DNA of 64,000 nucleotides from an uncultured Chryseobacterium sp. Its GTDB lineage: Bacteria > Bacteroidota > Bacteroidia > Flavobacteriales > Weeksellaceae. The stretch's first letter is position 1, and each line of letters opens with the position of its first letter. Of the stretch, positions 44,207 through 52,731 are shown piece after piece. The position numbers and the translations under genes were made by a program. Location: positions 1 to 64,000 of the forward strand of contig CAJYLO010000025.1 in NCBI GenBank assembly GCA_913776245.1. Direction: 5' to 3'. The notes under the pieces are model-generated. The model searched no databases and was not told the origin of the DNA. It saw only the letters and a program-made list of their open reading frames with translations.

Positions 44207-44314
44207 AAAATCAAAACTTAATGGACTAATAAAATAATTTATATGAGTTTGTAAAGTTACGTGCAAAAAGAGTTACCGATGAATTCATAAAATGCGGAAT
44301 AAAAAAACAGCAAA

Positions 44315-45289
44315 TCATAAGCTTTTCTTTAGGAAATCTATTATCATCTCGCCAACTTCCCGATGCACTTCTGTCCTGTCAACGCCTTTTGGATCTTCAA
44401 AAAAGATGGCTTCAGCCGCACTATATTCTTTTACTTTTGGCAAAAAAATGTAATGGCCAAGATTTCCTTTAAGCACTTGGAGCTGCGATGTAGGAATAAA
44501 ACGATGATATTTTGCTGCATTGCTTTTTACCGGTGCAATTTTATCATTATCAGTCCCGATAATAAGAACCGGTGCTTGTACCTTAAACTGGTCTTTGGTA
44601 GAAAAGCCTAATCCTAATGCCGGAGAAAGCGCAACAAAAGCCTTGATTCTTTCATCCTTTAAATTGTCGGGGATCTGTTTACAGTCGATCTGTTCAATAA
44701 GCGGTGTAAGATCTCCCATTTCCGGAACAGTCAGCTCCTGTTTTCCCTGTTTACTTTTGGCTGCTTTCTTCAGCAGAGAGCAGTCCAATTTGGCTCCTGC
44801 CAAAGCCATTGATGTATATCCTCCAAGCGAAAATCCTATAACTGCCAATTTATTATGATCTGTTACATTAGAGAATTCCGAATCTTTTAATAGCTGGCTT
44901 ATGATGAATGAAATATCCAATGGCCGCTCCCAATACTTCACAAAATACTCCGGAATCCTGTTATCTGTCGTATTACCAAAATGGTCGACCGACACCACTA
45001 TAAAGCCTTCTGCCGCAAGTTTCTTTGCCAACCATATTAAACTGAACCTGTTACCACCGGTACCATGAGACAATGCAACCAATGGATATTTTTTCGCATA
45101 AACCTGAGAATTTGCAGAAAACTCTTTTCCAGGTTCAATCTCAAGATCCTGTGGGTACCAGATTTCTGTAAGGAGTAAACGGTTTCCTCTTGAAACATCA
45201 ATATATTCTTTTGAGATATGGTGGATGTTTTTTTGTGCCGGTAAGAAGGAATAAGCTAAAAATATGATTAAGTAAGCAAATCTTTTCAT
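44315..45289 (-). CDS. Exported alpha/beta hydrolase (dienelactone/PAF-acetylhydrolase-like)
   Basis: A 324-residue hydrolase with signal peptide (MKRFAYLIIFLAYSFLPAQ). The fold markers are an oxyanion-hole region VALSHGTGGNRFSL near 70-83, the nucleophile elbow GFSLGGYTSM near 150-159 with its Ser, the acid-side region APVLIIGTDNDKIAPV near 255-270, and LKGNLGHYIFLPK with the His. Substrate is unknown; relatives include platelet-activating-factor acetylhydrolase-like and dienelactone-hydrolase-like esterases of the periplasm. It stands alone on the minus strand next to the polysaccharide locus. A role in removing ester groups from the polymer is possible, but neighbourhood alone supports it. 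Confidence 0.8.
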   Translation of the reverse strand: MKRFAYLIIFLAYSFLPAQKNIHHISKEYIDVSRGNRLLLTEIWYPQDLEIEPGKEFSANSQVYAKKYPLVALSHGTGGNRFSLIWLAKKLAAEGFIVVSVDHFGNTTDNRIPEYFVKYWERPLDISFIISQLLKDSEFSNVTDHNKLAVIGFSLGGYTSMALAGAKLDCSLLKKAAKSKQGKQELTVPEMGDLTPLIEQIDCKQIPDNLKDERIKAFVALSPALGLGFSTKDQFKVQAPVLIIGTDNDKIAPVKSNAAKYHRFIPTSQLQVLKGNLGHYIFLPKVKEYSAAEAIFFEDPKGVDRTEVHREVGEMIIDFLKKSL

Positions 45290-45396
45290 GCCATTATTAT
45301 TACATCTTTAAGACAACTGAAAAGCTGTTTTTATTACGTTGCAATACAATTTTCAATTATTACCGGTTCATATTTCCAAATTTTAAATACGCTTAA

Positions 45397-45978
45397 TCAG
45401 ATTTTATTATGAACATTGGAAATTGTAGTTTCAATAAATGATTTAATTAACAAACGGTCATCACTTTTATTGTATAACGGATTTTCCCTGCTACATTCCC
45501 CCAGATCTTGCTGAACATTTAACTTTTGATTAAAAATCTGATTTACAATATCATACCTGTTGCTAAAAATATATTCCAGTTTTTTCCTTACAATCAAACG
45601 GTTGATGATTTTCCCAATAAAGCTATAATACATCTCATAATTCAGGATGTCCTTCATCAATACTCCCTTATCATTTTCAATAAACTCATGGTAATGATGC
45701 CACATTTTATACGGACCCTTCAACTGATAGTCTACAAAAGATTTTTTATGATCTACTTTCCTTACCTCAGACTTCCATCTGATAGGAATTCCGAACAATG
45801 GCTTTAGTCTGTAATCTACCTGCATTCCCTCATGTATCGGATATTTAATCTGGGTAAGCACCGTAAAATCCATTTCTTGTGGGGCGATTAAAGGAAGATT
45901 CTCTGGAGATGTAAAAAAATCCCAGGCCTTATCAATACTGCAATGAAGCTGCTGTTCACGGTACAACTGGTAAATCAT
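45397..45978 (-). CDS. SRPBCC (START-like) family protein
   Basis: A 193-residue cytoplasmic protein of the polyketide-cyclase/START-like superfamily, which binds hydrophobic ligands. Seen: REQQLHCSIDKAWDFFTSPENLPLI near 6-30, the usual opening; YRLKPLFGIPIRWKSEV; QLKGPYKMWHHYHEF; and the final helix region. Such genes in Bacteroidota are often annotated as cell-division-inhibitor-like or ligand-binding; the function here is not known. The last 45 residues extend past the usual fold. It is read in the same direction as the hydrolase, 107 bp apart, and need not be co-transcribed. Confidence 0.75.
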   Translation of the reverse strand: MIYQLYREQQLHCSIDKAWDFFTSPENLPLIAPQEMDFTVLTQIKYPIHEGMQVDYRLKPLFGIPIRWKSEVRKVDHKKSFVDYQLKGPYKMWHHYHEFIENDKGVLMKDILNYEMYYSFIGKIINRLIVRKKLEYIFSNRYDIVNQIFNQKLNVQQDLGECSRENPLYNKSDDRLLIKSFIETTISNVHNKI

Positions 45979-46148
45979 AATTAATCAGGTTATTTCCTCA
46001 GTATTTCAAGTTGTGTACCGTTTCAGAAACTTGTAGCACACACAGCATTAAAGCATATAAACTTAAGCATTTAATTTAACTCCGACTATCTTAATTGCGT
46101 TAGCAGCTTTTGTATACTTCTTGCTATATTCCGCTAAATTGTAATCAT

Positions 46149-46349
46149 ATGCTTAAAAAAGGAGACCGTGTAAAATGGAAATTCAGGTATGGTGAGACAC
46201 ACGGTATAGTGACGCGCATCTATACCAAAGACTTTTTATTTATGAACCGACAAAGAAAAGCTTCCGAAGAAGATCCGCAGTATGAAGTAATGAGTGAAAA
46301 AACTGGTAAAACTGCTGTTCATAAAGCTTCGGCTTTGAAAAAGATCTGA
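46149..46349 (+). CDS. Small DUF2945 (Tudor-like) protein
   Basis: A 66-residue soluble protein with the DUF2945 pattern: MLKKGDRVKWKFRYGETHGIV, then VTRIYTKDF, DPQYEVMSEKTGKTAVHK and a final ALKKI. The domain is a small SH3/Tudor-like barrel often linked to general stress responses in bacteria; the molecular role is not established. The start is set at the Met at 46149 where the family begins; the frame extends 13 codons upstream but without conserved residues. Stands alone. Confidence 0.78.
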   Translation: MLKKGDRVKWKFRYGETHGIVTRIYTKDFLFMNRQRKASEEDPQYEVMSEKTGKTAVHKASALKKI

Positions 46350-46531
46350 TTTGAGATCAACAGCATTAATAGGGATTTGCAGTTATTATGATTTTTGAAA
46401 TTAAAGAATTTAAATGATAATCAGCATATTTCTGTCCGATAAAAATAGAATTTCTGAAAAGTATAAAAATGAATCATTCAGTAATAAATGTATATTTAGA
46501 TCAATATGATTCCTGAAATCTAAAAGTTCAA

Positions 46532-46539
46532 TATATTTG
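46532..46539 (+). promoter_or_regulatory. Candidate -7 element of the YaiO-like gene
   Basis: TATATTTG is an exact match to the Bacteroidota -7 consensus TAnnTTTG, 23 bp before the start codon. The matching -33 TTG is not clear, so confidence is limited. Confidence 0.4.
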
Positions 46540-46562
46540 TTTCTCATATTTTATTACTTTAA

Positions 46563-47795
46563 ATGATAAGACACGTCGGATTTCTATTACTTCTGCTGGT
46601 CCCTTTTCAGGCATATACCCAGCAAACCCTTTCTTCGGACGAATTGTTTGCCAATGCCAGAACGGCAGCTTTTGAAGAAAAAAATTATTCCAAATCGATT
46701 ACTTTGGCCAAACAAGCCCTGGAAATTTCGCCCGGTTACACAGACATTTCCGTATTCCTTGGAAGACTTTACACCTGGAACAAAGATTTAAATGCGGCAA
46801 AAAATATTTTTGAAGATTTAGAAAAAAAGAATGTTCAGGACGAAGATTATTTCCTAGCGTATGCTTCGCTGGAATATTGGAATGACAATAATGACAAAGC
46901 AATAGAAATTGTTGATAAAGGCCTATCCTATCACCCACAGTCTGAACAGCTTTGGCTTCTGAAAGCTAAAATCTATAATGCTGCCAAAGATTATCCAAAA
47001 GCACAGAATGCCGTTGACAGTGTTTTAAAAATCAATCCAAAAAATACGGAAGCAAACGGATTAGCGGTAAGAATCAATGATGTGGCGGCAAAAAATGCAA
47101 TAAGTATTACCTATAATTATTCTCACTTTGATAAACAATTTGCAGATGACTGGCATATTGTGAGCGTTGGTTACAAGCGCGTGACACCAATTGGTTCAGT
47201 AATTTTAAGAGCTAATTATGCCAATAAATTTGCTGAAAACGGCACTCAGTTTGAACTGGAAGCTTATCCAAGATTGTCGGATATATTTTACCTATACGTT
47301 GGCGCAGCTTATTCCAATGATGTCGGGATCTTCCCGAAATACCGCACAGGCGTTTCCGTGAATGCCAATCTCCCGCATAGCTTCGAGGCAGAAATCGGTT
47401 ACAGACAGCTGTATTTTACCGATAATATCTGGATGTACACAGCATCTGTCGGAAAATATTATAAGAATTTCTGGTTCAATCTCCGAACGTATCTCACACC
47501 GGACCATAAGAATATTTCGCATTCCTACACCGGAACTGTCCGATATTATACCAAGAGTGCTCAGGATTATTTTGCCTTTCAGATCGGAACAGGTATCAGT
47601 CCGGAGGAATCCATCAACAACCTTTTGCAGAATGAGGTCTATAAGCTTAAAACCTTTAAAATAGGTGCGGAATATAATTTTTCAGTCAGCCGGAATCTCT
47701 TTTCCGTCGGGACGATGTATTATAATCAGGAATACCGGCCGAATACAAAAGGTAATCAGTTAGATGTGACCTTAGGCTACACCAGAAAATTCTAA
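46563..47795 (+). CDS. YaiO-family outer-membrane beta-barrel protein with TPR repeats
   Basis: A 410-residue outer-membrane protein. Signal peptide 1-19; periplasmic TPR repeats about 22-175 (SKSITLAKQALEISPGYTDISVFLGRLYTW, PKAQNAVDSVLKINPKNTEA); then a C-terminal barrel of amphipathic strands (ISITYNYSHFDKQF, VSVGYKRVTPIGSVILRANY, FEAEIGYRQLYF) ending in LDVTLGYTRKF with a terminal aromatic residue. This is the E. coli YaiO design, whose gene neighbours a GT2 synthase gene (yaiP). Here a GT2 synthase operon ends 68 bp away on the other strand. The TPR-plus-barrel plan is also that of synthase-dependent polysaccharide exporters (PgaA, AlgK/AlgE), so a role as secretion porin for that synthase is the best inference. 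Confidence 0.85.
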   Translation: MIRHVGFLLLLLVPFQAYTQQTLSSDELFANARTAAFEEKNYSKSITLAKQALEISPGYTDISVFLGRLYTWNKDLNAAKNIFEDLEKKNVQDEDYFLAYASLEYWNDNNDKAIEIVDKGLSYHPQSEQLWLLKAKIYNAAKDYPKAQNAVDSVLKINPKNTEANGLAVRINDVAAKNAISITYNYSHFDKQFADDWHIVSVGYKRVTPIGSVILRANYANKFAENGTQFELEAYPRLSDIFYLYVGAAYSNDVGIFPKYRTGVSVNANLPHSFEAEIGYRQLYFTDNIWMYTASVGKYYKNFWFNLRTYLTPDHKNISHSYTGTVRYYTKSAQDYFAFQIGTGISPEESINNLLQNEVYKLKTFKIGAEYNFSVSRNLFSVGTMYYNQEYRPNTKGNQLDVTLGYTRKF

Positions 47796-47809
47796 AAATC
47801 ATAAAACAG

Positions 47810-47830
47810 AAAGGAGCTTAACGCTCCTTT
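47810..47830. terminator. Bidirectional terminator between the convergent YaiO and GT2 genes
   Basis: Stem AAAGGAGC / GCTCCTTT with a 5-nt loop, T-run to the right and A-run to the left. It lies 15 bp after the YaiO stop and 33 bp past the GT2-fusion stop on the other strand. Confidence 0.82.
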
Positions 47831-47862
47831 TTTATTGATCTGCATTGGAAATCCCAGACTTA

Positions 47863-50800
47863 CTACTTGGCTTTATTCATAAAATCCGAATAAACCGAAT
47901 CCGGCATCAGCTGCTTGCTCTGGTAGAATTTAGAATTCATTTTTTTGAACTGATTGAATCGTCCACTGATTCTCTTATAGATCTGAGGATTATCCAGTTT
48001 ACCTTCTTCGGAGTTTTTCAGAATAAACAAGTTGTTATCATGGAGGTAATATTTCTCCGATACAAAATCCGTCAGCAAAGTTTTACTCTGCATCATTGGC
48101 ACATCACTCTTGCTGATCTCCGAATCCGACGCCAGACCTTTCCCAACCCAGGTTACTGTAGAAGGAGTTTTTAAATTATAATTCTTCCTGTAATATGCCA
48201 AAATGGATGGTGCGATATCGAAATGACTGATGGTTTTTTGAAATCTCTTGGCTTCTTTAAGCATTGGTGAGTAAATCATCATCGGAACATGAAAACGGTC
48301 AATTTTGGACTGCAGAAGAATTTCCGGCATACTGTGATCTCCCGTAATAAAAAATATCGTCTTATTAAAATCCGCGCGTTTGCTATAATCCTGGAAGAAA
48401 TGTTTCAGCGCATCATCGGCATTCAGAACAGAAACAAGCTGAGTTTTATAGGCTTTACTCCATTTCTTCTGCGCCGGCGTCAGAAACTTGGAGTTCATCC
48501 TTTCCTCATATAATTTTTCATAATATTCCTTTTTATTAATCGCAAAAGGATTATGTGTAGACAAGGTCAGAATCATATTAAAATAAGGCTTTTGCCGGAC
48601 TTTCTGCACATCCAGCGCTTTACGAAATACCGATTGATCCTCGAATCCCCAGCTCTCGCCACCCGGACTGGAAGGTAATTTCTGATAGGTTTTGTCGTAA
48701 GTTTTGATATCAACAATATTATTGACTTTGCTGTATTGCAGATATTCCCTGTAACGGTCAAAGTCCAGGTTACCACCATAAAAGAATCCGGTCTCGAAAC
48801 CATTGGCTCTGAGAATGTTGAACAGGTTAAAATGCTTTGGTGTTTCCTCGATTTCCAGAAATCCATTCTTCCCAAAAGGCAAGGAAGCCGTGAGTGATGG
48901 TAATGCTGCAAATGTCCTTCCCGCAGAGCTCAATGCGTTTTCCCAATACAGACTTTTCAGCGACAATGAATCCAGAAATGGTGTGAAATTTCCCATATAA
49001 CCTTTAGGTGATGTGTATGCGTGGCCAAATCCTTCCAAAACGACAAAGACCAGATTCGGGATCTCTGCGGATGGCTTTAGATATGGACCGAGAAAATCCT
49101 GTGTATCTTCTTTCTTCCAAAAAGGAAAGTCTGCGTTCAGCATTATTGTGGAGTTGCTCACAGGATCGTCCTCACTCAGGAGTTCCGTAATCTCCGGATG
49201 TTCGCTGATGAAATTTTCCTCATTGGCATTGAAAAAATAAGCCCACTTACTTTTCGCTGCGTTTTGATTAAAATCCGTTGCAGCACTCAATTCTTTAGTG
49301 TAAATCATTTCGCCAGGAACAAAATAAGCTACCAAACCCAGAGTAATAAGAACCAAACCCGGATATACCGACCTAAAACTGAATCTGCCAGACAGCCAAA
49401 GCGGTACAAACACAACGGCCAGCAAAATACCCAGCAAAGCGTAATTCTTCAAATTGAGCATTCCACTTGCCTGTAGAATTTGCCTGATCTCATCCTTGCT
49501 GTAATAGACCAAATCAGCGCCAAGAAGGTTACCGGTTTCAGAAAAATACAGGAACAGAACGTATTGAAGAATAACAACGACGCCAAAAGCAATGACTGCC
49601 ATTTTCCGCGCCCAGCTTTCCTTAACAAAATTAATGACGATATAAATAATCCCCACTCCGAAAATCAGTTCCAGAAGAAATTTGATATTATCAATAAACA
49701 AAGTGCCAATTACCGGCGAAGTATCCACATCAGTGAAAGAATAATGGTACCAGAACCACTCCGCACCAACACCTAATATATAGAGCGCCGCAAAAGTAAC
49801 AGCAATCGTACCATACTGCCCGAGTCCAAATTTCATCACAGCCCAGATTCTTTTTCCCAACGATAGATTTTGAGTTGTCTGGCTGAAGCCTTGTCTGGTC
49901 ATCTCACCCCAGCCGTGCGATTTCTTAAAATAATCCACAAATCCATTGACGCCAGCTCTCACCGTGATCGGGTGAAAATAAAACGGTTCCAGAAATGCCG
50001 TTGCAATGAGTGCAAAGAAGTCTTTCCGTTTACTATAAACCTGATGGCTCATCATATCCACTAATATCGCATACACCGAATATAGAAAGCCCATTGATAA
50101 AACCAACGCAAAAAGCACGAAGAAAAAAGGCCAGTTAATGATGCCCAAGAGTAAAAAAATAATAAAAACAATGTACCCGGAAAATTCCACCAATGGTCCT
50201 AGGAACTCGAAGAAAAACCAATAAGGCAAGCTGATCATCCCCAGTTTTTTATATTTGGGATTAAATATCATTCCCCGGTGCTTCCATAGCGTTTCCATTG
50301 TACCCCGCATCCAGCGGTTTCTCTGTTTTTTGAGGATGTCTTTGGTTTCCGGCACCTCCGTCCAGCAGAGCGGATCCGGAATGGTAAGCACTTCGTAAGG
50401 TTCTTTACGCTCTTCCATATACTTCCGCATCCGAACTACAAGCTCCATATCTTCGCCAACGGTTTTTCTGTCATAACCGCCGCATTCCAATACTATTTTC
50501 CGGTCAAAAACACCAAAGGCTCCTGATATCAAAATCAGACTCGATGCACGAGACCAAGCCATTCTTCCCAGAACGAACGCCCGGATATATTCCAAAGCCT
50601 GAGATCTGCCCAGAAGTGTTTTCGGCATATTCACGCTCACAACTTTTCCGTCTTCCACAACGCAATTATTGGCCAGACGGATGACGCCTCCACAGGCGAT
50701 GATTTTTTTATCTGTTTCTTCCAGGAAAGGTTTTGCCAGTTTGAGAATAGAATCCTGCTCCAGGATGCAATCAACATCAATGCAGACCAGGTACTGACCC

Positions 50801-51294
50801 GAGGAAACATTAATCCCTACATTGAGCGCATCGGCCTTTCCACCGTTTTCTTTATCAACCACCACCAGTTTTTTGAACGCCTGATTCCTGCTTTTGTAGA
50901 TACCTTTGATTTTACTGGTCTCAATAGTTCCCTGGACAAAGAATGAGACACATTCCAAATCATATGCATCTATCAGCTTTTGCATAGAATCATCCTTACT
51001 TCCATCATTGATGATGATTATTTCAAGATTGTGATAATATAAAGACAGCAGCGAACGTACATTTTCCACAATCGTCATTCCCTCATTGTATGCCGGTGCC
51101 AGCACGCTGAAAGCCGGTGCATTAGGATTAGCAGCGATGATGCTGTAATCTGTAAAAACATTTTCTTTTTTATACCGCAAAACTGCACCAAATGCATAGA
51201 TGCCTACCCAACCGTAAATGATGGCGATAGCTGCACCGTATAACAGATAAAGCCAGATAACAATATCGTAAATAATGTGTGAAAACTCTAACAT
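47863..51294 (-). CDS. GT2 polysaccharide synthase fused to an LTA-synthase-like phosphotransferase domain
   Basis: A 1143-residue membrane protein with two enzyme parts. N-terminal part (about 1-470) is a processive GT2 synthase of the PgaC/hyaluronan-synthase kind: LAPAYNEGMTIVENVRSL, ENGGKADALNVGI, IDVDCILEQDS (DxD), TVGEDMELV (ED) and the acceptor motif QRNRWMRG near 323, followed by membrane helices. After more membrane segments (about 500-660) comes an alkaline-phosphatase-superfamily domain (about 745-1100) with LTA-synthase marks: VVLEGFGHA (metal Glu), SAGRTFAALPS with the nucleophile Thr near 793, FYGGNLDFDRY, ILTLSTHNPF and FITGDHSMPE. No catalytic residue looks lost. It could make a polymer and add a phospho-substituent outside. 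The start overlaps the HEAT gene's stop by seven bases. Confidence 0.9.
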   Translation of the reverse strand: MLEFSHIIYDIVIWLYLLYGAAIAIIYGWVGIYAFGAVLRYKKENVFTDYSIIAANPNAPAFSVLAPAYNEGMTIVENVRSLLSLYYHNLEIIIINDGSKDDSMQKLIDAYDLECVSFFVQGTIETSKIKGIYKSRNQAFKKLVVVDKENGGKADALNVGINVSSGQYLVCIDVDCILEQDSILKLAKPFLEETDKKIIACGGVIRLANNCVVEDGKVVSVNMPKTLLGRSQALEYIRAFVLGRMAWSRASSLILISGAFGVFDRKIVLECGGYDRKTVGEDMELVVRMRKYMEERKEPYEVLTIPDPLCWTEVPETKDILKKQRNRWMRGTMETLWKHRGMIFNPKYKKLGMISLPYWFFFEFLGPLVEFSGYIVFIIFLLLGIINWPFFFVLFALVLSMGFLYSVYAILVDMMSHQVYSKRKDFFALIATAFLEPFYFHPITVRAGVNGFVDYFKKSHGWGEMTRQGFSQTTQNLSLGKRIWAVMKFGLGQYGTIAVTFAALYILGVGAEWFWYHYSFTDVDTSPVIGTLFIDNIKFLLELIFGVGIIYIVINFVKESWARKMAVIAFGVVVILQYVLFLYFSETGNLLGADLVYYSKDEIRQILQASGMLNLKNYALLGILLAVVFVPLWLSGRFSFRSVYPGLVLITLGLVAYFVPGEMIYTKELSAATDFNQNAAKSKWAYFFNANEENFISEHPEITELLSEDDPVSNSTIMLNADFPFWKKEDTQDFLGPYLKPSAEIPNLVFVVLEGFGHAYTSPKGYMGNFTPFLDSLSLKSLYWENALSSAGRTFAALPSLTASLPFGKNGFLEIEETPKHFNLFNILRANGFETGFFYGGNLDFDRYREYLQYSKVNNIVDIKTYDKTYQKLPSSPGGESWGFEDQSVFRKALDVQKVRQKPYFNMILTLSTHNPFAINKKEYYEKLYEERMNSKFLTPAQKKWSKAYKTQLVSVLNADDALKHFFQDYSKRADFNKTIFFITGDHSMPEILLQSKIDRFHVPMMIYSPMLKEAKRFQKTISHFDIAPSILAYYRKNYNLKTPSTVTWVGKGLASDSEISKSDVPMMQSKTLLTDFVSEKYYLHDNNLFILKNSEEGKLDNPQIYKRISGRFNQFKKMNSKFYQSKQLMPDSVYSDFMNKAK

Positions 51295-52352
51295 ACTTTT
51301 TCCTGCAAAGCGTATTTGACAATTTGAATTAAGTCCTCGGAAGAAGCTTCATCACGAGCCAGGGCCAAAAGATATTGCTGATGGCCGAGTTCGTAAAGCG
51401 CCTGTGCGGCATTGACCTTGATACCCGAAGAAACATCATCCGACAGTTCCCGTTTGAGCAAATCCGTGCAGCACTGGTCTTTGGAAAACCTGGTAACCTT
51501 CAGTATCTCTATTTTGACATCTTCCGGCTGCGCATCATAGATACTGCTGAGATATGCCACAGTTCCGGGATTTTCCAGCGACATTAAGACTCTGACCGCC
51601 TTCACTCTTACACTGATGGAATCTCTGTTCATCAGTTCTATAATTTTGGTATAGAACGATAGCAGCTGAAACTTTTTAATCAGTTTTAGTGTAAAAATCA
51701 CTACTGAATCATTGTCATTGTCGAGCCAGCTTTCTATAGCAGCTTCAGCGTTGTCCGGAATGGAGAATATGGACAAAAGGAGCCTTAACTGCTGCCATTC
51801 TGAAATCCTCGATGTAAAAGAGTCCAAGAAGTGAAGACCTTCAAAACCCTTAAACCGGACCATTGCATACTGCGCTTCCTGGTAAACCTGAGGAGACGGA
51901 TGTGATAGAAAAGAGGCAATTCTCGGGATAGAATCTTTCGCGTCCATCACCGTCAGTTCTGTGATGCCGCCAGCAATGAGGTGAGGTTTTTTCTGGCTGA
52001 GTTTTTTCAAAGCTTCGTTTTTCAGATTATACTTGTTAAACAAATCCCTGATTTTATCTTTTGCACCGCCGGAAAATTTCTTTTCGGAATCCACAAGCTT
52101 TTGGAGAAACAGATTTCTGAATGGTGCGTTGCGGCTTAATAAGGTGAACTGCTTATCATCCGATATCTTTTCGTCCCAATAGACAATGACCTCCGATATT
52201 TTTTTATTGATAGTGTCCGACCAATAAGTCATCCGCAGCGACTCCTTGTACTTGATGAAATTGTAGATTAGAACAGCGATAATGAGAAGCATCACCAATG
52301 AAAGCATCACGATGAAAATAACAAAAAGAAAATGTACCGAAGTCATCAGCAT
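51288..52352 (-). CDS. Membrane-anchored HEAT-repeat protein
   Basis: A 354-residue protein with one N-terminal transmembrane helix (about residues 8-30, IVMLSLVMLLIIAVLIYNF) and a cytoplasmic alpha-solenoid: HEAT-like repeats from about 130 onward, for example IPRIASFLSHPSPQVYQEAQYAM, VRVKAVRVLMSLENPGTVAYL and SGIKVNAAQALYELG. HEAT solenoids act as protein-binding scaffolds. Its tight position, overlapping the GT2 fusion gene and 9 bp after the CheY-like gene, suggests it holds or regulates the synthase, perhaps by receiving the signal from that receiver. No catalytic motif seen. Start could also be the Met two codons later. Confidence 0.78.
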   Translation of the reverse strand: MLMTSVHFLFVIFIVMLSLVMLLIIAVLIYNFIKYKESLRMTYWSDTINKKISEVIVYWDEKISDDKQFTLLSRNAPFRNLFLQKLVDSEKKFSGGAKDKIRDLFNKYNLKNEALKKLSQKKPHLIAGGITELTVMDAKDSIPRIASFLSHPSPQVYQEAQYAMVRFKGFEGLHFLDSFTSRISEWQQLRLLLSIFSIPDNAEAAIESWLDNDNDSVVIFTLKLIKKFQLLSFYTKIIELMNRDSISVRVKAVRVLMSLENPGTVAYLSSIYDAQPEDVKIEILKVTRFSKDQCCTDLLKRELSDDVSSGIKVNAAQALYELGHQQYLLALARDEASSEDLIQIVKYALQEKVC

Positions 52353-52361
52353 TGGCGGTAT

Positions 52362-52718
52362 CTATTTAGGGATAAACCTTTTGATTCTGAGCATCAATTC
52401 ATTTGGACTAAAAGGCTTTACAATGAAATCCGAAGCGCCGAGATCAAAAGCGTTAAGAACCACTTCTTCCTGACCCATACTGGAAAGCATAATCACAGGT
52501 GTTTGCTTGCCCATAGCCCTGAGCGAAGACAATATCTCTATGCCTGATGCAAACGGCATCATAATATCGGTGATAGCCACATCCACATCTTTTTCCTTAA
52601 GTGTTTCAATAGCCTCTTTCCCATTCCTGGTCAGGATAACTTCATGCCCTTCTCTTATTAATTTATGTTCTATGGTTTTAAGAATTAATTCATCATCTTC
52701 GGCTATCAAAATTAACAT
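52362..52718 (-). CDS. Single-domain response regulator (CheY-like)
   Basis: A 118-residue receiver: LIAEDDELILKTIEHKL (acidic pocket), VAITDIMMPFASG with the acceptor Asp, VIMLSSMGQEEVV (switch Ser), FDLGASDFIVKPFSP with Lys-Pro. There is no output domain. Encoded 13 bp after the hybrid kinase and before the HEAT-repeat gene, so it is the obvious phosphate acceptor of the kinase and may act on the HEAT protein or the synthase directly, that is, by post-translational control. That mode of action is inferred from gene order. Confidence 0.9.
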   Translation of the reverse strand: MLILIAEDDELILKTIEHKLIREGHEVILTRNGKEAIETLKEKDVDVAITDIMMPFASGIEILSSLRAMGKQTPVIMLSSMGQEEVVLNAFDLGASDFIVKPFSPNELMLRIKRFIPK

Positions 52719-52731
52719 AATGCTCTAACTT